Positions 25,675 through 31,766 of a DNA stretch of 32,996 bases are shown piece by piece. Origin of the DNA: Bacteroidales bacterium (GTDB taxonomy: Bacteria; Bacteroidota; Bacteroidia; Bacteroidales; Muribaculaceae); NCBI GenBank assembly GCA_014800525.1, contig JAAVFV010000061.1, forward strand, positions 1-32,996, given 5' to 3'. How positions within the stretch are numbered: the first letter of the stretch is position 1; the number at the start of each line of letters is the position of its first letter. The translations under genes and the position numbers were made by a program. The notes under the pieces are model-generated. The model did no database searches, was not told the DNA's origin, and saw only the letters and a program-made list of their open reading frames with translations.

Positions 25675-25803
25675 ATGAGTACAGGATTTCGATGCCCCGA
25701 ATGTGGGAACTATGACACCGTATGGGGTCCTTTCTCTATGGACGTAGAGTGCCCATGCTGTGGCAACGTCTTCGACCCAGAAGAGGAGGAACAAGAGGAT
25801 TAG
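25675..25803 (+). CDS. 42-residue zinc-ribbon protein
   Basis: A small gene with a good SD-like CTGGAG upstream and 21 bases after the DUF3825 stop. The protein has two CPxCG knuckles (RCPECGNYD near 6-14 and ECPCCGNVF near 25-33) that together make a rubredoxin-type zinc ribbon, and an acidic tail EEEEQED. Tiny zinc ribbons often bridge protein or RNA partners. The position within the cluster suggests it works with its neighbours. Confidence 0.75.
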   Translation: MSTGFRCPECGNYDTVWGPFSMDVECPCCGNVFDPEEEEQED

Positions 25804-25983
25804 TCTAATTCTCGAGAGTTAACTAACGGACACGGCTTAGAAGCCAGGTATGGGTAGAAATTTTATCGAAACATATCCGTCCACTATCACTTATTAACCC
25901 GACTGCCGGGATTCATGGTGGCCACCGCCCCGGCAGTCATAATTTATCCTTTAGAAGATTTCCCGTAACTAAAGACTCAAATA
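25804..25983 (+). other. Intergenic gap with a strong palindromic hairpin
   Basis: A perfect 10-bp stem (GACTGCCGGG at 25901-25910, CCCGGCAGTC at 25929-25938) surrounds a loop that contains the palindrome GGTGGCCACC (25917-25926). There is no T-run, so it is not a standard terminator. It could be a processing site, a structured RNA or a DNA site between the zinc ribbon and FtsZ-C-like genes. No gene is seen in the gap. Confidence 0.5.
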
Positions 25984-26370
25984 ATGAAACTCAAAATACA
26001 ACAAACAAATCTGGAGCCTATACGCAGCCTTCTGACATATACTGACTCGGAACAGATGATTGCCATCAGTGATGAAGATGTGGACAATCTTTTGGACTCG
26101 GCTACAACCTTATCCTTGCATACTTCATGTGGCGTCAATCTTAAAGATGCTCTTCAGAAACTGGACACGCAGGTACTCGATTGTGGAAAGGCTATAAAAG
26201 CCATATTCGTGGTGCGATACTCACAGTCATATCAATTGCCTGTTTCGGAATTGTCAGATCTCAGCCAGTATATCAATGATAATCTACCCATTGCCGATGT
26301 CCGCTGGGGATTTTCCATAATGGACGAATCCGAAGCAAATATCACAGTAGTGGCAGCGACAACATATTAA
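25984..26370 (+). CDS. Free-standing FtsZ C-terminal-like domain
   Basis: A 128-residue protein with no GTPase domain. The second half, from AIKAIFVVRYSQSYQL through LSQYINDNLPIADVRWGFSI to EANITVVAATTY, follows the pattern of the FtsZ/CetZ C-terminal domain: a strand with a glycine or polar turn, a helix, a strand ending in a W-G or I-G, a turn with D-E, and the final strand [VI]TV[VI]AT. The N-terminal half is helical. Without the GTP-binding tubulin signature GGGTGSG it cannot polymerise like FtsZ. It could cap or bind FtsZ, or serve as a domain partner in the cluster. The assignment rests on pattern similarity only. Confidence 0.6.
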   Translation: MKLKIQQTNLEPIRSLLTYTDSEQMIAISDEDVDNLLDSATTLSLHTSCGVNLKDALQKLDTQVLDCGKAIKAIFVVRYSQSYQLPVSELSDLSQYINDNLPIADVRWGFSIMDESEANITVVAATTY

Positions 26371-26388
26371 ATCACAATAAGATCAATA

Positions 26389-26481
26389 ATGAGTCTGTCA
26401 TGTGCCATTGCAGCAACTGCCATCTTCTCCAAACCGATGGTCAGGATTTCCATGAGAAAGAATAGGAAGAGTAACAACTAA
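26389..26481 (+). CDS. Possible 30-residue peptide
   Basis: An ATG frame of 30 codons lies between the FtsZ-C-like and YaaW-like genes. The product starts with a short hydrophobic stretch (SCAIAATAIF) and ends basic (RKNRKSNN). No SD-like sequence stands out. It may be a chance frame. Confidence 0.25.
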   Translation: MSLSCAIAATAIFSKPMVRISMRKNRKSNN

Positions 26482-26500
26482 AACCTTCTAATGGGAGGCA

Positions 26501-27271
26501 ATGGAATCTCGCCTCTTCTATTGCCTCCCCAATAAAGATATGTACTTAGATAGAGATTTGATTTTCCTCAATAAGGCAACCAATGATGATCTGTTGGTGC
26601 TTTGCGATATCATAACGAAAGAGAACGACGGCACTTATCGTACTACTGAGACTCTTTCCTCCACACGTTCTTACATTAGGAATTATCCGGATAATATCAA
26701 GAGGATACTGCCCGAACTTGTTCATGAGTTCAGGCTGTTCGGAGGTAATTCGGTGCTGAATTTCTTTCGAGGAGAGGGACCGGGGTATTCGGAAATACTT
26801 CGCGATGTAGCAAACAAATGCAAAGTATCATTCAACGATGCCACTTCAAAGGATGAGCATGTGGAACAAATGCTGCTTGGTAAGCTTATAAAGGAGGTTC
26901 TTGACAATGCTTCGGATTCTGAATTACGACAAATGATGCGAGAGTTGGACCTACAGATTCCTCACTACAACCGCCGTAGGGTGATGCTTGATCTTGAAAA
27001 ATTGTGGAAATCGCATGATATTGCCGGATTCAGGCTCTTGACATCTGTTACTTCAACAGTCTTGACTCGATTGACGGGAATTGCTATAAGCACAGTTGCC
27101 GGAATCACACTTCCAAGATTAACAGCGGTAATGCTGGGTCCGATTGGCTTGATTCTGACCTCGCTATATTGTGCTATTGATTTTGCAGGTCCGGCGTATC
27201 GAGTCACCATCCCCGCAGTAATCCAGATTGCTTATATTCGACAAAAAATGAAATTTAACTTAAAACAATAA
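26501..27271 (+). CDS. YaaW/UPF0174-family protein
   Basis: A 256-residue protein. Residues about 16-175 match UPF0174/YaaW: RDLIFLNKATNDDLLVLCDI with the DUF3944 start, then ELVHEFRLFGGNSVLNFFRG and YSEILRDVANKCKVSF, then EQMLLGKLIKEVL. A glycine- and leucine-rich hydrophobic region at about 180-245 (TGIAISTVAGITLPR, MLGPIGLILTSLYCAIDFAG) could be membrane-associated. In Escherichia coli yaaW lies near dnaK-dnaJ, and its function is unknown. The first ATG has GGGAGG six bases upstream; an internal ATG at 26540 (MYLDRDLIFL) fits the family start better. It is followed six bases later by a small membrane protein. Confidence 0.85.
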   Translation: MESRLFYCLPNKDMYLDRDLIFLNKATNDDLLVLCDIITKENDGTYRTTETLSSTRSYIRNYPDNIKRILPELVHEFRLFGGNSVLNFFRGEGPGYSEILRDVANKCKVSFNDATSKDEHVEQMLLGKLIKEVLDNASDSELRQMMRELDLQIPHYNRRRVMLDLEKLWKSHDIAGFRLLTSVTSTVLTRLTGIAISTVAGITLPRLTAVMLGPIGLILTSLYCAIDFAGPAYRVTIPAVIQIAYIRQKMKFNLKQ

Positions 27272-27277
27272 TTACAA

Positions 27278-27544
27278 GTGATAGTAATATTATGGTGCGT
27301 AGCCATCCTGCAATGGCTCACCTATATTTATCTGCCTACAGTGATGATGTACGGAGTAATACGTATGATAGAACAGCATGATGTAATAGCTACTATATGT
27401 TCCCCATTTCTGGGAATCAAGAAAGTGTCTATGAAAAGCGGTTTTATTATATGGATGGTCCAGGTAATGTTTTTTGGTGTTGTCCTATATGGTATAGGTC
27501 AATGGATTAGGTTTGGAGTTAATCCACTCATAAGGATGTGGTGA
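27278..27544 (+). CDS. Small two-helix membrane protein
   Basis: An 88-residue protein starting at a GTG six bases after the YaaW-like stop. There are two hydrophobic segments: about 2-28 (VILWCVAILQWLTYIYLP) and about 54-75 (GFIIWMVQVMFFGVVLYGIG). The tight spacing suggests translational coupling and a shared role with the YaaW-like protein at the inner membrane. No family is recognised. A later ATG (residue 23) is an alternative start but would cut the first helix. Confidence 0.65.
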   Translation: MIVILWCVAILQWLTYIYLPTVMMYGVIRMIEQHDVIATICSPFLGIKKVSMKSGFIIWMVQVMFFGVVLYGIGQWIRFGVNPLIRMW

Positions 27545-27555
27545 CATGTTAGATT

Positions 27556-28335
27556 ATGGAAACAAACAAAGCTAATGAGCAAAGCTCAAAATACCGCAAC
27601 CCCCACTTCAGACCATCACTCATAGAATGCGATACCTGCTCAGGATGCGGAAAAGTTGATTGTACCGTATGTCAAGGGTCAGCTAAATGTCCTGCATGTG
27701 ATGGTACTGGGCAATACCCCTGCCAGAGTTGCGACGGGTATGGTCAATGTGGCTTATGCAAAGGAAGTGGCGAACTCATATGTAAAAAATGTGAGGGAGA
27801 GGGCCGTTTTACTGCGACATGTAAGATATGTGATGGAGACGGTATTTGTCCAGAATGTTATGGCGAAGGAGGCTATTGGCTAGGTTTATATTCCTATAAA
27901 TGCTCAGCTTGCGCTGGTACGGGAAAGTGTGGTTCATGTGGGGGGTCTGGAGAAAAGGACCTGTGGTGCCGAAACTGCGAAGGGACAGGAAAAATAGAAT
28001 GCTTCAGATGTGATGGCGACGGCGAATGTAGAAAGTGCGATGGCCAGGGACTCGTCGAATGTAAACGATGCGAAGGCGAGGGTAAATGTTCTCGTTGTGA
28101 TGGTCGAGGATATTTCCGTTGCAAAGACTGTAGGGGCAAAGGAAAAGTCCACGAAAATCATGGACAAGGAAACACCCGGAAACAAAATGTGTCCAGACAT
28201 CAAGCATCGGGCAATATCGGTACTCGCAACAGAATATCAGCTCCGTCTTACCGCCCGGTACCGATAAGAATAGTAGGTAGAATCGATCTTGAATCCAATG
28301 ATTGCACCATTAATCCCTATAAGGATCCCGAATAA
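27556..28335 (+). CDS. Cysteine-rich protein with sixteen DnaJ-type zinc motifs
   Basis: A 259-residue protein. Residues about 25-195 hold sixteen CxxC knuckles, most in the DnaJ central form CxxCxGxG (for example CPACDGTG, CQSCDGYG, CSACAGTG, CRNCEGTG, CKDCRGKG). DnaJ has four. There is no J domain and no HPD motif, so it should not activate DnaK by itself. Each pair of knuckles can bind one zinc, giving about eight zinc sites. DnaJ zinc modules bind unfolded protein and act in thiol exchange, so a holdase or scaffold role is plausible. The C-terminus (200-259) is basic and unstructured-looking. It starts 11 bases after the small membrane protein and ends just before a repeat of the island anchor. 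Confidence 0.85.
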   Translation: METNKANEQSSKYRNPHFRPSLIECDTCSGCGKVDCTVCQGSAKCPACDGTGQYPCQSCDGYGQCGLCKGSGELICKKCEGEGRFTATCKICDGDGICPECYGEGGYWLGLYSYKCSACAGTGKCGSCGGSGEKDLWCRNCEGTGKIECFRCDGDGECRKCDGQGLVECKRCEGEGKCSRCDGRGYFRCKDCRGKGKVHENHGQGNTRKQNVSRHQASGNIGTRNRISAPSYRPVPIRIVGRIDLESNDCTINPYKDPE

Positions 28336-28655
28336 TGATCGGAAAACAAACTGTTTTCTTGGCCAATCGCCATAATTTACTTTACTAATTTTATAACCTC
28401 AGATGTTCCGGTTTGTTTGGTCATATTCAAAGATAGTCCTATTGTCATTTTATTGCTGGATCTTTCATTAAATCGCATAGATCATCCTAAGCTCATCCAC
28501 TCGTGAGTCAAACAGATTCGTTAAAAATTCAAAAGAACTATTGGCTGATTTCCCGGACTTACACAATTTTTTTCATAGGATACAATATTATAAAAGTTAA
28601 CCCCGTTATATCGCAATTGCCTTTTCTGGACAACTACTAAATAATTTATATTTCA
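28336..28655. other. Spacer with a decayed copy of the DUF2795 downstream region
   Basis: About 320 AT-rich bases. The first part holds a decayed terminator-like hairpin (near 28338-28368) and the 32-bp repeat at 28397-28428. The rest has no supported gene. A weak TATATTTC just before the next ATG may be a poor -7 box. Confidence 0.55.
28397..28428. repeat. 32-bp downstream repeat, copy C
   Basis: Matches 20586-20617 at 28 of 32 bases (shared CCTCAGATG and CGGTTTGTTTGG). It marks the boundary between the second and third island modules. The 24-bp gene-end core is not seen at this copy. Confidence 0.75.
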
Positions 28656-29777
28656 ATGGATTCACGAAGAAATCAAGTGACACCAAAATATGTCTCGGAA
28701 TTGTCAAGTTGCGAGATTTTTGTCTTTGAAAGTAATCTGGCAGGACATCATGATGGAGGAACTGCCAAAATTGCGTATGAGAAATTCGGTGCTGAGTGGG
28801 GTGTCGGAGATGGGCCGACAGGGAAATGTTATGCCATCCCGACACTGCACGGTGGAATCAAAGAAATTGAGCCTTATATAAATAATTTTCTGAAATATGC
28901 CAAAGCACATCCGATGAAAAGATTTCTGGTCACAAGGGTTGGATGTGGCCATGCCGGATTTAAGGATGAAGAGATTGCCCCTCTATTTGTGGAGGGTATG
29001 AGAATTCCCAATATAGCTCTGCCTCAAGAATGGATTTCCGCATACCAGCGTTTAGGCATTAATAAAAATCCGGGGAAATTTAATCGGCCGAAATCGCCGA
29101 AAGTAGTTTCGGAAGAGGTCTTGCATGAATTAGCACAAAAATATGCTTACCCTATCAGCATTGACTTGTACATGCAAGTGCCTGATGTTAAGATCCGCTA
29201 TGTCAAGGATAGAGACGAGTTTGGATATACCACTTTATCAAATTGTTTTTTCTTTGATGATGGAGGAATGTATGTATGGGACAGGGACGAAAGATGGAAA
29301 GAGGATCATAATCAGGCGTTGGTAGAATTAACCTTTGGAGATGAATGTCATGGCCGAGGGTATGCTCATAGAGTGATCTTTGCCGGGGTAGCCACCGGTG
29401 TATATGATTGCAATGAAGAAATGATCTATACCGGCGATGTGCTTCAAATCGGCGAAGAATCAGATGGTCAAACGTTTGCACTCGGCACAATTAATGGTAA
29501 TTACGGCTTTATTTTAGATAATTCCGCGCTCATGCTTTCTGATTGCGAGAAAAAGAAATTAAAAAGAGTAGGAACTGTATTCTATCAGCTTGATAGCAGT
29601 AAAACGCCGGTTCTCTCTTTAAACGACAGGACACGGTTGTTTCAAGGAGCGTATGATTCCATAGAAGACAGAGAATTGAAAAAGGTCATGGCAAAGTTCA
29701 CTCCAAATTACGATCAGGAAGTCTGGAAATATAAGGCTTTGGACATTCTTGAAATTGAATTCAAATGGAATAAATGA
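28656..29777 (+). CDS. Macro-like N-terminus fused to a YopX-like region
   Basis: A 373-residue protein. Residues about 8-115 match a phage-associated macro-like fold (A1S_2505-like): EIFVFESNLAGHHDGGTAKI, FGAEWGVGDGPTGKCYAIPT, and FLVTRVGCGHAGFKDEEIAP. This family keeps a sugar-nucleotide-type pocket and is frequent in phages. Residues about 235-275 (GVATGVYDCNEEMIYTGDVL) resemble the YopX protein core, also a phage family of unknown role. The part between is not recognised. The assignment is from memory of family patterns. The next gene is in the same frame after the TGA and may be part of the same small operon. Confidence 0.7.
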   Translation: MDSRRNQVTPKYVSELSSCEIFVFESNLAGHHDGGTAKIAYEKFGAEWGVGDGPTGKCYAIPTLHGGIKEIEPYINNFLKYAKAHPMKRFLVTRVGCGHAGFKDEEIAPLFVEGMRIPNIALPQEWISAYQRLGINKNPGKFNRPKSPKVVSEEVLHELAQKYAYPISIDLYMQVPDVKIRYVKDRDEFGYTTLSNCFFFDDGGMYVWDRDERWKEDHNQALVELTFGDECHGRGYAHRVIFAGVATGVYDCNEEMIYTGDVLQIGEESDGQTFALGTINGNYGFILDNSALMLSDCEKKKLKRVGTVFYQLDSSKTPVLSLNDRTRLFQGAYDSIEDRELKKVMAKFTPNYDQEVWKYKALDILEIEFKWNK

Positions 29778-29787
29778 TATAAAGTAT

Positions 29788-30404
29788 ATGGAAAAGAAAA
29801 ACACCCAATCGGAAAAAGCAAGAATGGGGCTATTGGAGAAAATCTTGTAGTCGCCAAACTGATGGAACAAGGCTGGGATGCGTTTAACGCAAACTGTACG
29901 ATAAAAAATTTTAAGACTATTGATATAGTTTGTATAGATGGAAATTCAACGGATCCCAAGTCTCCTTGGAAACCCAATATCGCCTTAGTGCAGGTTAAAA
30001 CCAGTGTTCAGTCTAATATACCTGCTGGTTTTACTATGGCGCAGTGTTTAGATAAGGAATATCTTGAGAAGAATGTAATGGGGCCGTATGTGTTTGTGTC
30101 TGCTAAAAAAGTTGAAGACAACAATTATGAATTCAGATATTTCATCCTTTCCAGAAGAATGTTCATTGATTTGATTCACGCCGCCCATAAGTATGCTATC
30201 TATGACTATAAAAGAGAAATAAAGGAAGAAACCATCAATGATCCTGCCTATATTAATGGTGTTAAAGTTACAGCTCCATCAGGTCTCTATCTAAGATGGA
30301 TGATGGGAGAATCAGATAAGGCCAATAAACTTCACGGAGAATTTAAGAATCCATTAGAAGGGATTAATTGTGAAAACGCATGGGAAAATATTTGGCGCGA
30401 TTAG
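29788..30404 (+). CDS. PD-(D/E)XK-like nuclease with an apparent 5' frameshift
   Basis: From the internal ATG at 29862 the protein has 180 residues, but the frame carries plausible coding upstream without any start: GKSKNGAIGENLVVAKL. The ATG at 29788 begins MEKKNTQSEK in another frame and stops at 29848. A shift by one base within the A5 run at 29813-29817 would join the two. The predicted full protein starts with a GAIGEN segment, continues GWDAFNAN, TIDIV and LVQVKTS, giving the E...D...QVK pattern of PD-(D/E)XK folds (DNA cleavage). A programmed -1 frameshift, a sequencing error or a disabled gene are all possible. No known restriction family is recognised. It is followed by the second RhuM gene. 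Confidence 0.55.
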
Positions 30405-30499
30405 ATGTCTAAATATTGGAGTCTGAAACTGATTCCCTCCAAAAACCTATTTTAGCTTTTTTGTGATATAAGGAGATAAGGTTTTTACTGCCCCACGAA

Positions 30500-30530
30500 A
30501 AGTTGATGCACAACTTCCATATCTTAAGAT
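30500..30530 (+). promoter_or_regulatory. Inverted repeats upstream of the second RhuM gene
   Basis: AAGTTG (30500-30505) and CAACTT (30511-30516) form an inverted repeat, followed by the palindrome ATCTTAAGAT (30521-30530). They lie 40-70 bases upstream of the -7 box, a reasonable place for regulator binding. No shared sequence with the other RhuM promoters was seen. Confidence 0.3.
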
Positions 30531-30569
30531 GATTTCAGTGACAAGAAATTAGAATCTTGGAATTTTAAC

Positions 30570-30577
30570 TAATTTTG
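30570..30577 (+). promoter_or_regulatory. -7 box of the second RhuM gene
   Basis: TAATTTTG fits TAnnTTTG and ends four bases before the ATG at 30582, giving a predicted leaderless transcript. The -33 element is unclear. Confidence 0.6.
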
Positions 30578-30581
30578 CAGC

Positions 30582-31457
30582 ATGGAGAAGAATCAGGCTA
30601 ACGAAATAATATTGTATCAACCGGATGATACATTGACTCTTGATGTAAGAGTGGAGGATGAGTCGGTATGGTTGAACAGGAATCAGATTGCTGAATTGTT
30701 TGGACGTGATGTTAAAACTATTGGTAAACATATTAATAATTCACTTCGAGAAGAGTTGGTCGGACTTCCAACTGTCGCAAAATTTGCGACAGTTCAAAAG
30801 GAGGGAAATAGGATGGTTACTCGCTACGTAGAGTATTATAATTTAGATGTTATAATCTCTGTGGGTTACAGGGTAAAGTCATCACGAGGAATTCAATTCA
30901 GAGTATGGGCTAATAAGGTGCTGAAGGATTATCTACTGCGTGGTTATTCCATTAATCAGCGTTTGATGCAACTTGAAGATAGAATAGACAGGCGATTGTC
31001 GGAGCATGATCGTCATCTTCTCCAACTTGATGAAAAGGTGGATTTCTTTGTGCGATCCTCTCTCCAACCGAAGGAGGGAGTCTTCTTCAATGGTCAGATA
31101 TTCGACGCTTATGCTTTGATTGCGGATTTGATACGTCAGGCTGATAAGAGGATAGTGGTTATCGAGAATTATATTGATGATTCGGTACTGGTGCAACTAT
31201 CAAAACGTAAACCCGGTGTGATAGTTGATATCTATGATGGGCAGATCTCAAAACCATTGCGACAGGATGTTGAGAAACATAATGAGCAGTATCCTGGTGT
31301 AACTCTTCATAAATATGCTAAGGCTCACGATCGCTTTCTGATAATCGATGAAGATGTTTACCATATCGGAGCCTCTCTTAAAGACCTCGGTAAAAAGTTG
31401 TTCGCCTTCTCCAAGATGGAAGTAATGACAGGTGCGGAATTATTAGCCGGGTTATAA
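30582..31457 (+). CDS. RhuM-type protein with a PLD-like tail
   Basis: A 291-residue protein. Residues about 8-125 are the RhuM/ORF6N-like N-terminus: VWLNRNQIAELFGRD, then TVAKFATVQKEGNR, YYNLDVIISVGYRVKSSRG, and FRVWANKVLKDYLLRGYSIN. A coiled-coil linker follows near 128-155. The C-terminal part, about 160-291, has the family motif AHDRFLIIDEDVYHIGASLK, which resembles a phospholipase D/HKD half-site (H-x-[KR]-x4-D, then G-x-S) with Arg in place of Lys. Members of this type are usually filed as RhuM or ORF6N DNA-binding proteins of unknown function. A 25-bp palindrome lies inside at 30770-30794. It lies between the nuclease-like gene and repeat copy D. Confidence 0.85.
   Translation: MEKNQANEIILYQPDDTLTLDVRVEDESVWLNRNQIAELFGRDVKTIGKHINNSLREELVGLPTVAKFATVQKEGNRMVTRYVEYYNLDVIISVGYRVKSSRGIQFRVWANKVLKDYLLRGYSINQRLMQLEDRIDRRLSEHDRHLLQLDEKVDFFVRSSLQPKEGVFFNGQIFDAYALIADLIRQADKRIVVIENYIDDSVLVQLSKRKPGVIVDIYDGQISKPLRQDVEKHNEQYPGVTLHKYAKAHDRFLIIDEDVYHIGASLKDLGKKLFAFSKMEVMTGAELLAGL
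30770..30794. repeat. 25-bp palindrome inside the second RhuM gene
   Basis: Arms AACTGTCGCAAA (30770-30781) and TTTGCGACAGTT (30783-30794) are perfect complements around one central base (30782). It covers the last base of codon 63 plus codons 64-71. The centre is the third base of codon 67. Confidence 0.95.
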
Positions 31458-31553
31458 TAGTCAGGTTGGTGGTTTAGCGTCTGTTATAACCTTATTTACT
31501 TGCATAATTTATACGGTAGTAAGCCAGCTTGCTGAAATATAGTGTTTACTCTT

Positions 31554-31577
31554 TTCTTCAATGAAGAGGAGTATTAA
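31554..31577 (+). repeat. Attachment-like repeat, copy D
   Basis: Matches the DUF2795 3' end at 23 of 24 bases, including the TAA. In frame it gives FFNEEEY and stop. The bases upstream do not match the gene, so again only the end is present. Confidence 0.8.
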
Positions 31578-31619
31578 GTTGCAATCAGGTAAAATCTACG
31601 CCTTAAATAGTTAAAATAC

Positions 31620-31665
31620 AAGCGATTGTCAAGCATGGAAATAACCTTGTCAATCGCTTTTTCTA
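31620..31665 (+). terminator. Terminator after repeat copy D
   Basis: AAGCGATTGTCAAG pairs with CTTGTCAATCGCTT with one mismatch and is followed by a T-rich tract (TTTCTATTCTTTT). It takes the place that the DUF2795 terminator has after copy A. Confidence 0.75.
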
Positions 31666-31719
31666 TTCTTTTACCGTAAAATAAGCTTGCCTATTTTCAG
31701 ATAGTTACACCATCCAAAA

Positions 31720-31751
31720 TTTGTTTGCTTGCCTATTATCCTATAATTTTG
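31720..31751 (+). promoter_or_regulatory. Promoter of the third RhuM gene
   Basis: TTTG (31720-31723) and TAATTTTG (31744-31751) with a 20-base spacer match the Bacteroidetes -33/-7 pair. The predicted start near 31757 leaves about ten bases before the first ATG of the gene. An ATG-AAA-AAC-TAA mini-frame (31755-31766) lies directly before it. Confidence 0.75.
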
Positions 31752-31766
31752 TAAATGAAAAACTAA

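Larger units (their letters stand above)
31458..31766. other. Spacer with repeat copy D, terminator and RhuM promoter
   Basis: About 310 AT-rich bases between the second and third RhuM genes. They contain the attachment-like copy D, a strong terminator hairpin and a full promoter. No gene is seen. Confidence 0.6.
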
